DNA of 35,557 bases from Spirogloea muscicola (lineage: Eukaryota; Streptophyta; Zygnematophyceae; Spirogloeales; Spirogloeaceae): the NCBI GenBank assembly GCA_009602725.1, contig WELB01000004.1, positions 469,196 through 504,752 of the forward strand, in the 5' to 3' direction. Positions 20,844 through 32,700 of this stretch are shown here, one piece after another; positions within the stretch are counted from its first letter, which is position 1; each line of letters opens with the position of its first letter. A program made the position numbers and the translations under genes. A model generated the notes under the pieces. That model ran no database searches and had not been told where the DNA came from. It saw nothing but the letters and a program-made list of their open reading frames with translations.

Positions 20844-22600
20844 ATGGCGGCGGGCAACGTTGTAGAGCGGGCCTGGCGGCGGTACCTGCGGGCGCTGCGC
20901 GAGCGCCCGCTGCAGACCAAGGTGCTGTCTCCGCCGCCGCCGCCGCNGCCGCTCGGTGGCCGGGCTGGAGGCAGGCCGTGACGGCGGGCGCCCTGGCGGC
21001 GCTCAGCGATGCGCTGTCGCAGCGCATCTCCGGCGCGCCGCGCCTGCAGCTCCGCCGCATGGGCCTCATGGCCGTGAGTCCCGCCGCCAGCCTCATCCCG
21101 CTCGGCTCGCGGCCGCCAATGCCGGGAGGCAGCACCTAGCCGGCCTGGCCTAAACCCTAATTCCGAGCCCCCAAACCCTAAACCTGTACCCAAAACTTTA
21201 ATGTAAGCCCAAGCGAGGCGGCGCTCCCGCCGTTTTTACGTGTGCGCTTGACGGGCCGTGTGGACGGCGCTGGCGCCGCTGTGGCAGCTTTTCGGCCTCT
21301 TGTTTGGCGGCCCCAGCCTCCACATTGTCCACCGGCTACTGGACCGCATCTTCCGAAGCGCCCAGGACACACCCACCGTCCTCTGCAAGGTCCGCTGTGC
21401 ACCTTCCCTCTAGAAATGCGGCTCCTTCCATCGCCGCACGAGAGGTGCTTCGCCACATTTCCACATCTTCAGAATACATACGCCGCTGCCCGCGAGCCTC
21501 TGCAGGTAGCTGTTGAGCAGCTTACGTACGGACCGATCATGAACCTAGCCAACATGTTCTTCATCGCCAGGGTTATTGAAGGTGTGGCGCCCATCCCCCT
21601 ACTGACACAGTCATTGAAGGATAACTGACAATGGCCTGACTTTATCAGGTTCCATGGGCAGGCCACCTGAATCCTCGATTGTATTTCCCTTGTTCCTGGT
21701 CAGGGGCCTTCCTCTAGGGATGTCCCTATTGCGGCTATGATGGAATCTTGTGCTCGGCCTAATCAGCGCGCAAGCCCAAGCTACAATGCAGGTAGGCCGA
21801 TGCCAGCAGTGCGGGAGAAGATTCGGCGAGACTATCCATCCGTTCAGATAAACGGCTGGCGAGTGAGTGTTCTCTAGTCCTCCTGTCGCAAATGGCTCAA
21901 GTGGCTGCACAATTCTGGACCAGTCATGGACAATAATGTTGCTGGCCAGCAGCCCAGGATGTGGCTTGTGAAGCAAGCATAGTAGTCCGTGTAGGAAGAA
22001 TGTCTTAGTCGGAGTCCAGACTACTCCTTAGCAGTCACCCCCAAGTATTAGCCATCTACTGCATAGACTCCTTGCACCATTTATAGTAGAAGACTCTGAC
22101 CCTCTTGGGAGCAATGACATGTGGGCACCCTATCAAATTTGCTTCTTTTGTTGCAGCTGTGGCCGCTGGTTTCCATAATAAATTACAAATACGTGCCAAT
22201 GAACTTGAGGGCACTGTATGTGAATTGCGTCGCTGTTATTTGGTAAGAAGTTCTCCTGCACAAGCTCACTACTTTCTGGCAGCAGTTAATCCTTGCTGGC
22301 CAAGTCACCTCAGCTGCTCCTGTCTACTGACTTGCTGTACAACGCGGCATGCATGTGTTGCGCATGGCACAGGACAACATTCCTCATCCTGAGGTCCCAA
22401 TCTGGTCTGCTAAGATAAGGTGGACGAGCAAGGTAGCACCACCTACCACCTTTGCAATTGCATGAGTTTAGTATACTAAGTCGTCCTACTTCATCGTACA
22501 TTGTTGCCAGTCAGATGTCTCACTCTTTATTAGTCATGGATTTAACTTCAGGCAAAAGTCTCGAAAGACCAACACCTTGAGGACTACTGAGTACTTATGA
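20844..22600 (+). CDS. PMP22: Peroxisomal membrane protein PMP22 (Mpv17/PXMP2 family), 8 exons
   Basis: Multi-pass membrane protein of the Mpv17/PMP22 family. Exons 20844-20921, 20975-21073, 21288-21389, 21506-21581, 21792-21862, 22157-22242, 22373-22393 and 22552-22600 sum to 582 bases (193 residues) with consistent phases. The order fits plant PMP22: RYLRALRERPLQTK, AVTAGALAALSDALSQRISG, LFGLLFGGPSLHIVHRLLD, VAVEQLTYGPIMNLANMFF, EKIRRDYPSVQINGWR, LWPLVSIINYKYVPMNLRAL, then WTTFLILR. Known relatives sit in the peroxisomal membrane; Mpv17 proper is mitochondrial. The match to PMP22 is closer. Exon 7 is a 21-base microexon supported by phase and by the WTTFL match. Intron 1 (53 bp) contains an N at 20946. 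Intron 2 has telomere-motif copies at 21151-21160 and 21173-21182. The conserved start is at 20844, but an in-frame ATG at 20694 could add 50 Cys/Gly-rich residues. The gene converges on the acyl-CoA synthetase gene. Confidence 0.93.
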
Positions 22601-22949
22601 GATGTACAAACAGCCATTCAAGCCATTACAGCTTCTACAGTAGCTGCCAATTTGTCAATGTCAGCCTCCACAGGAGTATCAAGCACTGTCAGCCCATGAC
22701 AAAAGAAAAGGCTTTCAAATGGCCTCCTTGCTCAGCAAAATCTGCTGGCCGAATGTGTTCTACTTCACAGCAGTCTCCAAATTAGTCAACTCCTTGGAGT
22801 AGAAAAAGCCCAGTGAGAGACCATGCAAACAGAGCTGGGAAAGCCATGGGGGTTCATCTTTGAGTCTCCTAGCTCCACCGAGATGAAGCAGTGGCTCTTG
22901 ACCAACGCTTGAGGTCTTGCATACATCAAGGCTATGCAGTTTGTGACGG
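22601..22949. other. Convergent 3' intergenic region
   Basis: 349 bases between the stop codons of PMP22 (+) and the acyl-CoA synthetase (-). It should hold both 3' UTRs. I see no repeat or RNA gene. Confidence 0.5.
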
Positions 22950-25900
22950 TCACTTTGCTGCCTCAGCCTTCCTCAGGTCTGCGTACATGGCATCTACTAC
23001 AGCCTGCAGCACATTGACGAGCATGTGCATCAGTCTATCATATCAGGATGCATGCAGCAACAAACAGGCACTGAAGATGAGGAACGACGAGAGCTCCTAA
23101 TTGACCCAACATTCCTTTCAGAAATTGATGAAGCCTACTGTCAGGCACTCTTAGTTGATTGTCACAAGAGAAGGCTCCAGACCTGGTAGTGTTTCAGCAG
23201 TTGAGGTCGCTTCTTCTTGTACGTAGGCGTCAAGAGGTCAGGTCCAAGATCAAAGGCTTGTGGCTCCAGATGCACCGCCTTGATCATTTCAAAGCCCTTC
23301 AGCTGTGCAATATAAAGGACCCACGTTAATTGCGTGCTATACGAGCCTATCACCAGCAGTTTTAATACATATAGGAAATATTGCACAGCATTGAGCAAAG
23401 GGAGGCAGTAAGATTCTGCGTGACAGTGAGCTGCTCCTTAGCACAAGCATTCACTGTGCTCTACACTCTCAGCACCATGATATGCAAGACGTACCTTTCC
23501 CTTCTTTCCTGCTCCAGTCAACTCATCAAGCACGTACTTCTTAGCTTGGGGGTTCGAACAGATGGCTGTATAGTCACCCTGCACATTGTTTGTCTTGGCC
23601 CAATCTTTCAAGTTGGCCTCATTGGGAACAGCAACAGCAACCAGAACAGACTCAAAGCTATTTCCGTACACCCAGACCTGTTCAGAAATCAGAGATCATA
23701 TCAGTGTCCAACACCTTTTCCAGCTCATATTGCTGACTTGATATCCAGCATCTTAATTGAGTCGGAAGCTCCCACGTTGGGCTGATTGCACTTTACTCAC
23801 GAACCTGGTCAATGGCTGAGCAGTTGCCATAGACATTCTCAAGGTTTTCAACTGCAACGTACTCTCCTTGCGAAAGCTTGAATATGTTCTTTTTCCGGTC
23901 AAAGATCTTCAATGATCCATCCCGTTGCCATTCACCAATATCCCCTGTGATCCATCACACATCGTCTGTTCAGGCCTTGCGCCTTTTTCGCCTGTTCAGG
24001 CCAATTCATCAGCTGCAACAGTGTAGGATCCAATGACCACAGATTATAGATGGAGACCACATGAATTGGTTGGTGGAGACCTGTGTGGAACCAGCCATCA
24101 ATGTAAGCCTCGGTTGTTAAGTCGGGCCGCTTGTAGTAACCATTGAAGAGTGACTTTCCCCGCAGGCACAATTCTCCTCTCGAGGGCGTCCCCAGTGCAT
24201 CATAATTCATCTCGGGTACAGACTCAAGTCTGACCTCCAGATTTGGAAGTGGTGGACCAACTGTGCCAGCCTGCTCAACAAGGTTGGGATACGATATAAA
24301 GCTTCCGGCACAAGATTCGGTAAGACCTGCAAGCACGATAGAATACCAAGCAATGACAGCAAGAGTATAATGAGAGTAGCAACACTAATTGCTTGGACGT
24401 GATTGCTTGGACCATCAAGAACGACTAGCTTTCTATTGCTGCAAGCTCATCATAACCCAGAGCCACGGCAGTCCTCAGTAGTAGTAGTACTTGCTGGTGG
24501 TACAGAAATACTACTAGTCATTCTGTACTAGCAGTGTAAAAGTGTCACAGATGAGTTGACAGCTTACCATAGCCTTGTACCACAGGAGCACACATTACAA
24601 CCTTCAGGAACTCCTCAACATGAGGGGCTAAAGGTGCGGCTCCAGAAAGGATCACGCGCACACTCCCTCCTAGTTGCTGCTTAATCTGCAGCAGAAACAA
24701 GGGTACAATATACTCAAGATGCTCCAGCCTGACCAGCAAAGTCAACACGTAGCTTTTTGATCACTTGCTAAGCAGGGAGGCTGCTGAAGACAAGCACTGG
24801 GCCATACATACCTTGCTGAACACTAACTTGTCAAAGAAAGGAGCTGCCTTCTCTTGTCTCAGACCCTTCCTAATTCGGTTCACCTTACTGTCAGCCATGA
24901 AAATAGAAGTATATTAATACGTGGATGTACAAGTGCTCCAATCAATTTCAGCTCAGTTTGCCATCCAGTGGTTGTCCTTGTATTGATGAACACGAAGTAA
25001 TATACATTAGACTTCAACTGTGCAAGTATACAACAACATGACATTGTTGTGTCATTGTATAACAAGCTAAGCTTTGGAATCAGTTGGTGCTTTGATGAAC
25101 AATCAGGTACTCTGACGACCTCTGCACGAAGAGCAGATTATTCAACTTTGGCTTTTGTGTGTCTAGCAAAGCACGGGATACAAGATTCCTAACAGGGAAT
25201 TAAGGAGCACATACAGTGACCTACTTATGGAAGCCCCAGTTGAATAGTAACTTTTTCAAGCCGCCAGAAGCATTCACTCTGGTATTAATGCCTGCAAGTA
25301 TTAGTTGATGATTGCAGATTGAATACACGTACTTGGACTCTATTGATGCCTCCAGACTGCTTTGCACTACATCAGGGTGGCTAGTTAACAGCTCAATAAG
25401 ATTAATCAGAAAGCTCTCAAACAAGCAGAAATATATGCTACTGACCAAGTTTGCTGACCTGAGTAGATGCGCTCAAAGACACGAGGAACTCCAGCAAAAT
25501 ACGTTGGCTTATACTCGCCAATATCTTCCACTAACTTTTTGATGTCCTGCAAATAGATTACTTACAGAGGTCACATATCTAAGAAGATAGTGATTCAGAC
25601 CCACACAAGACAAGAGAACATGACCTGAAGTTGAGCTTTCGCTTCATAATGGGAAGTACGCACAACATCTCATCATGTGCACATACTATTTATGAATGGC
25701 AAAAGTCACGCACCCCTTGCCAGAATCCTATTTCACCTCCGATAAAAATGAAGAACTCCTCGGACACTCTGTCAAATATGTGTGCTAAAGGCAAGTAGGA
25801 CAAGAACCTATCTTTCTGAGTCATCTGAAAGACATGTACATACAAATCTGATTAGGTCATGTCAGTACAGTCTGCATCCACTGAATAGTATGCCTTGGCA

Positions 25901-28504
25901 TCCAGATTTGAGTGCTCTCCACACTGCGTGATCCACTGCGCAATATGAGGCACTGCGCAATATGAGGCTCTTACCTCTTCATTGATGTCAACGAGGAACT
26001 TGTATACTGTTGCAATTTCAGTACATATGGCTGAATGAGACAGAAGCACACCCTTGGGTTCTCCAGTTGTACCAGAAGTATACATTATTGTGCAGATATC
26101 TTCTGCTGTAGGTGGAGTTGGATCAAATGCTTTCTCTTTGCCCTACGAAAGAGAGTGATGCAAGCACAGTGAAAGTGGCAGTATCAGATAGCAGGCATGC
26201 TTTGGTGCACCAGACAATTTAAAGCCAACACGTTGACCAGATTGGCACTTTAGACCTGCCATTAGCACACTGCCTATCCATATAGCTCTGAACACATCAC
26301 GTTGCTGCTTGAGAAAGATAAGTACCAGCTTCACAAAATCACTCCAGCCAGATATACTGATGCCCAATTCAGCAGCTCTTGCTCGCATTGCCTCCTCAAC
26401 AGTTGAAGAAAAACTGACAATTGCTGTGAATCATTCACGCCCATGCTGACATCAGACTCTAACGACAGACTGAGGTAGTCAATTGTTGTACTTGGATTCT
26501 CCAGTGACATCTTTGTAGAGTCGACTCACAATCAGCAATACAAGCCTAGTCCAGACAATCAGCTGACAGCTATCATTTCACAGCTGACAACACTGCTGCA
26601 CAGCATATTCCTTCTTACGTACTCTTCACATTCTGGGTGCATTTTGGCATGACATCCAGCAACTGGCTCCTCATCACGCACATGCAGACAATTAGTATAC
26701 CCTTGCAAGGGGCAAATAATAGCAGATAACAGGCATCCAGAGTTTTGTTGATCTCCAAAGAAATCCTCTTTGCAAGCAAGGTGAGGCATAATGTTATGTA
26801 TATCAAGGTATATATCATTTACCAGAGGGAGCTTCGTTTCTTGTATGAAGATTATGGATATCTCCGCATGATTAACGATGAACTCAATTGCATCAGCTCC
26901 TGGTACACCACAATATCCACGAAACAAATTGTGAGGACATCACTGAGGCTTAAGCTTCTTGCAATAACAGTAAGTGCAGTACTTTGTAAGATTGATCTGC
27001 TACCAAGCAAATAAGAGGCAGTCTTAATCAAGCAAACATCAAAACTTCTCCTAGCAAACAGTATCAAAGGGTGTGCAAGCACCAGGTCACCTAAAGTGTC
27101 ATAAAGGGGAACACACATGATGCTTTGACTGTTGCATGCCTGCGAAGAACGTACAGTACATCAGCTTCGATTTCAATGCTTTCCAACGACTTGGAGAGCT
27201 AAGCTCGTTATCCACATCCATGTCATCATGGTCCTCTCTGCTCATATCAAGCAACTAAGGAAAAGAACCATAATCTCCATAGCTGTGACCAACTCTCGGC
27301 AACTTATACAACAACCTCCTCTCTGCTCATATCAAACAGTTCAGGCTAAGACATACTTCCATAGCTGTAACCCACTCTGGGCAATTTGCTCCATATATTC
27401 CACATCGTCCCTTCTGTAAAAGAGGTCAAGATGTGCGGTTGAACGATGCTTCTTGGTAAGTCGTAGCTCAGAAAGTGGTCTAAGCTCAGTCTAAGCTCAA
27501 TACTCCTGGTCAGTATATGGAAGACTGCACAGCTGCCCTATGAGCCTCTGTTTCCTTTAGTATCGCACTCAGTGATAGACACCACCTACTCCAACCTGAG
27601 CCAATATCATGCTGCTGCTACTTGCAAACAAGGTAGCTCAACCCAACAAGTTCGCTGAAAGGTGTGCTTAGGTACCGGCTCGACACCAACGGAACGCATT
27701 GCCGATCCGACCTCCTTGGCCAGCTGAAATACCTCTGCATACGATTGAAATACGTACTTTCCAGCCTGCTCATAGTGGCAGCAGAAAGTACACATAAGTA
27801 TGCCAACCTGTGCAAAGTCCCCTACATTCTGGAACATTGCAAACACCACAAATCGGCCCTACAGTAGTTTCACCTCAATGCAGCATCGCAGAGCAGAGAC
27901 AACTTTGCATCAGTAGCTGAATCTCAACAGCACCATATGTTCATCCTTTCTGTGAGAGGCGGGTGGACAGGTGTGTGGGTGCCAGTGACTAAGCATGACT
28001 TTTCTCACCTTTCCATCAACTATTTCCCGTCTGCCGAGCATGTTGTTCGTGGCATACTTGCTTGCTGACGCGCTGCCAAGCACTGAAGTGCTGCGTGAGT
28101 TGCAGGAGACCGGAGTGACTCTAAAGTGCGAGCAGTGCCCTTGAAGGGTGTCTGCTGCTTCTTTGTCATGACGCAGCACTGCATCATGGTGAGCAGTGTC
28201 GACCGCACCTGAACATCTCCCATAATGTGGATACATTGCCAAGGGTCAAGGGCCCGTCCTTCTTCGATGTCGAACATATGTAGACAGGACCTGCAGGAAG
28301 TGGCGGCGACGGGCTCACATCCCGGGAGTCAGAGACATGGTAGCAGGAAGCGGGAAGCAGCAGAACATCGATACGGAGGCGCGGCCTGGGAACGGGGAGG
28401 GCGTGGCCAGGACAGCTGGCAGCGCAGGCGCGCGCGCTCGGACCTTTGGAAGGGCTGCCCTCCGTCGCCGGGACGGCCTCCTCGACCTGCTCCAGCCACT
28501 TCAT
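22950..28504 (-). CDS. LACS: Long-chain acyl-CoA synthetase (LACS4-like), 20 exons, complete
   Basis: Activates long-chain fatty acids to acyl-CoA with ATP. Minus-strand exons: 28504-28444, 28290-28209, 28072-28009, 27765-27676, 27413-27357, 27139-27091, 26899-26823, 26510-26471, 26423-26326, 26142-25975, 25824-25714, 25546-25459, 25291-25225, 24887-24812, 24685-24568, 24326-24081, 23944-23805, 23677-23495, 23302-23183, 23003-22950. They total 1989 bases (662 residues; plant LACS4 about 666) and all phases agree. Motifs: [22 protein letters not shown], the AMP-binding P-loop [11 protein letters not shown] (about 227-237), [85 protein letters not shown] and [14 protein letters not shown]. No peroxisomal SKL signal is present (it ends EAAK), which favours the ER-type class over the peroxisomal LACS6/7 class. 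An in-frame TAG upstream of the ATG fixes the start. Exons 8 and 20 are the least conserved but fit by phase. Confidence 0.95.
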
Positions 28505-29757
28505 CCCGGCGCCGGGGGGCTAGGCCGCGCGCGCGCGGGCGCGGCGCCCGGCGGCGGCGGCAGCGAGGGCGAGCTGCTGCCCTGGCGCGGGGCTCCGGCC
28601 GTCTCCTCCCATCCGGGGCTCGGCCACCGCCCGCTTTCTGCTGCTCTGGCCCGTCCTTTCGCCGCTGACAACCCCGGACTCCCCCCCCGGGGGCCCGTTC
28701 CCACGGCTCCTCACTCCCCCGTCTTCAGCACGCCCTCCTCGGCAGGACGCACCAGGGTCCCGCAATCTCAGCCACTGGCCGTGCCACGTCGGCAAGCCGT
28801 CCTCGTGGTGGGAACGAGGCTCTCGGGAGCGACACGCTGGCCAACGGTCGCGCATCGCCCCTCCTGCAGGGACTCCGAACCCACACGGCCCCCCCTTTTG
28901 TGCTCGTTTGGTGTTTCCCACTCTGCCTTGTGGCGGCTCCCGCTGCAGCGGTCCCGCTCGGCTGAGGCTGCCGTTTGGGACGCACAAAACTTGTGACGTC
29001 GGGCCAGCTTCTGTAAATTCAGTGGTGGGTTGATCGAGTCGAGTCCTTTGAAGATGGACACCGGAGGCCTTGCAGGCTGTTAGCGGCCAGCTAAGAGAAG
29101 AAAGCGGTTCTCCCGAAGGGGGCAAGGGCTGTGACCAGTGAGCCCGAAACAAACTGACAAGTGAAGAAGCTCTTCTCACTGGTGGAGGTAGTTGTGAAGG
29201 AGCGAGGCCAACCAGGACCCTGACTGTGCTGTCACTTTTGGACTTGTACCAAAGATGTCCCCTATTCATATGCTGTGGGATGTGAGCACTGTGCATGGAG
29301 GTTCCAGAGACCGCAGCAACTTAGAGAGCCATGCACGGAAGTTTCATTGCTGGCTACTAATGTCTTAGGAGCAACGTCGTCGGACTTGACTGCCAGCAGA
29401 GCAGCTCAGCTTTTACCAAAGAGAGTTGCTGCAGTCAGCCCCTCGTCCTTCAAGACCAATGATGCATGATTAGTTGCAAATTAGCATCATAAGTACTGGA
29501 CAGTCACAACTGATTATAGTACATGCCCATTCACATCATACTGGGCAAAGAATAGCCAGTCAGCAAATTCACTGACAGCTGATAGGCAACACACCTGCTA
29601 GTACCTCAAAATGACTACCCTCTACTAGATACCTGAAGGCAAGGCAACTCCAAGGATATAGAAAAGCGCATGGCACACTACGCTGCCATTCCTTGTGTCA
29701 GCTTCAAATTTTAAAGGGGCAGCTGTGACCTCATGGACTATGCAACTACACAGCTTC
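28505..29757. other. Intergenic region: LACS promoter side and LHW-like 3' side
   Basis: 28505-28990 is GC-rich and lies just upstream of the LACS start, so it probably holds the 5' UTR and promoter. A degenerate minus-strand hairpin tail is at about 29095-29200 (GAAGGGGGCAAGGGCTGTGA, matching 11970-12000). 29220-29757 shows nothing I can name and should include the 3' UTR of the bHLH gene. Confidence 0.45.
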
Positions 29758-32700
29758 TCACAAAAAGTTGCTCTCAGACGGTGGACTCATGGAAGCTGCA
29801 CTGTGACATGATGTTTGCCTGGAAGATGGTATTGACTCCTGACAAGCAGGGTTGGCCTGCAGTAGCTTCGTCAAAGCCCAAGTGATCTCCACATTGTGAA
29901 TGTCCCGTGTTGCCTGTAAGAGAGACGAACAAGTCGTGGTATAAGCATGCCATGCCCTCATGCGCCCACGTCATGTATTGGTTACTACACACAAGATCAG
30001 TGGGTCCGTCAATGCATATAGGACGCAGACTTTAGGCAGGCAGGCAAAATGCAGCACAATAGATCAGGCAGCATGATCTTGGGGGGAAATTGTAAAATTT
30101 GCTAACCTCGACAATGTACTGTGCCCTCAACTTGCCTTCCCTCATCTCCATTGTACCCTTTAAGATAGTGAGTCCCAAACTTTGCAAATGACTGGCAAGT
30201 TCCAGAAAAGAGTGCTGCATCTTGCAGTGCACCTGCATTGTCAAGAAGCCAGTCTGTCTTGTCATCCTCAACTCCATCGAAATAAGTTGACTCCACAGTA
30301 GGCTAGCTATATGCTCCAAGCTAAATTGATTCCATCAGTTTGTTGATGAGTCACAAGAACAAGGGTTGCCAGGAGCTACACTACCTGCTTCACAAGATTT
30401 TATGTTCGACTGTCACATTGACTTTCTTCAATGGAATCCAGAGCAAAAGTTGCAGCTCACCTCCACAGCCAACTGCCGAGGAAGAATCAGCGTTTCGACA
30501 TGAACAGGGCAATCGGAGCTCGACGAGCATCCGAGTGGGCACTTGCGAGAAAGTTGCTTCGCGTCTGAGTCAGACTGCACAAGACAACACACGACTTAAT
30601 CATTACCAGCACACATATCCTGATGAGCACCATCTCTTCATCGCTGCGTGTACGAAGGTAAAATTTCATGCAAAACATAAGGTATCCAAGGACATGGTAA
30701 GTAACAGATGAATGCTTAGCAACACAGGCAAGGGAATACCTCTGAACTAGCTTGCTTGTAACCACTCTGAATTGTTACAGTTTGCCGAAGGAATAGCACC
30801 TGCTTTATTGCTTTCTCTAGCAGTCCATCTATGCTGCACTGCAAGAGGAAAGAGAAGGCAGAAGAGATGAGTTCCAACATGACACTGTTGTCAATTGCTT
30901 GCCACAATGTGCTCTTTGACTTTGTATTGTTGATCATTCCATCTCTCTTATTGATGTGTAAAAGGGTCATGAGCAAGCCGGCCTGGTGTTCATGCTACGC
31001 AGTCCAAGATCAGGATCAGGTAAGCTGTGCCTGTAATGATGTTCAAGCTTGAGGCTTTGAGTGTCCATGCACAGCTTCTAGATACTGCCAAGCTAGCTTG
31101 AAGACTTACTTTCTGTGAATTTGGTACAATGTCGCGGAGCTCTTTCACCCGATCCTGGATTTGCTGCCTATCCCTAGGTCTTGGCCTGGGGGGATCCCCA
31201 GGCTTTCTAGCACGTTTCCGCCTGCTTCTTGTATACTCCTGCTTTGCTGGTGCTGACGAGGGTCGTTGACAGAATCCCATGAGCAGGGGGTTATGTCTGA
31301 AGAGCATGCTAGAAGCCTCTGCCTGCTGTTCGCTGGCCCCATAGCAGCTGCTCCCGCCCCTGAAGCCAGACACATCATCCATCTGCCTCATAGAAGGATC
31401 AAGCCCTGCAAGAACGCTGTGCTCCATCCTGGGTGCTATACTTCCCTGCTGTGCTGCGAAAGTCGTCATGAGAGCCGCCTGTGGCTGCTGAGTCAAAGTG
31501 TGGGATTGGTCGCCAACAAGGAGAGGCAGAACACTTAGGCACTCGGAGGGTGGGAGATCTGGATCAAAGGATGAGTCTGACGTGAGCAAGGAGCTCTCGC
31601 CATCCAGAGGACGACTGTTCAGATCTCCTTGCAAGCATGGCAGTTGTTCGTATCGGGTGAGTGGAAGTACTCCTTCCTCCGCTTTGGGACCTTGCCCATC
31701 ACTGGAGCTCTTCGCTGCCATTCCTGCCAACGCCGTGGAACAACAAGACCACTCCTCCGCCTGCTCCATTCTTGGTATCTGACCATCTCTTCTGCATCTG
31801 ACATAGCTTGAGCCCAGGGCTTCTGACAGCTCGTCTCCAAGCACATGCCCGCAAACACCGGGGCTGTCCCATGGCCTGTTGTTGTGCGTGTCTATAAGGC
31901 TGGTGCTGGCAGCTCCAGTTTCCCTAGTATCGGTAAGTGGGCTCGCAAGGAGCGAAGTATACAGGGAGCCAAAAGCTGCATCATAGGGCCCTGCCTCTTG
32001 CTGAGCTCTAAGAATGTTGAGAGTCTCCAGATCCAATGTTGCACTGCTGTCGCCTGACATCACCTGCCCTGCTTGAGTAGCTGCAATACTTGGCAAACCT
32101 TTATCCCAGGGTCCAGGACTCCTAAGAAGGAATGCCCCTCTGGATCCATTCTGTCCTGGTGGTGGTAGCAGATGAGCTCGATCATGGTACCCTTCATTGT
32201 CAGGTATGCTCACGGCTGATGACGGTCGCACTTCTGCCAGCAGCTCATTCCATGTATCCTGTGCCTCCTGTCTGTGTGATGGCATGCTCACTGTCTGATT
32301 TGGACCCTGACGGACAGGTGACAAGCTTTCAAAAAGACCATATGCAGCTTGTCCAACTGGCATAACATTTGGCAGGGAGCTTGCAGGTACAACTCCATCA
32401 GGTGGCAGCTCAAAGTGCTGGCTGAGGACAGAGCTGTTTTGCTGGTCAAACCCATCGCCTTCGAAAAAGTGGAGGGGTACTGTGTCAATTGATAAGGATT
32501 GAGTACTCGACAGATGTCGAGGACTACTATTTGTCTGCCGTGCTATCCTTCCACCAGAAAACTTGCCTGATTCCACTTTCGTATACGTCTGATGATACTC
32601 AGGGCCCCATAAGGAACTGACTTGAGCAGAATCTGTGGCAACGGCGGGATGACAAGGAGGTCAATCGTTATTAAAGGCTTAGCAAAAGGCTAAAGCTCAC

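Noticed and set aside
28337-28996. Plus-strand open frame of 219 codons
   Set aside because: Antisense to LACS exon 1 and its GC-rich 5' region; low-complexity Arg/Ala/Gly composition.
28520-29296. Minus-strand open frame of 258 codons upstream of LACS
   Set aside because: GC-rich sequence with no recognisable domain; it overlaps a hairpin repeat and the probable LACS promoter.
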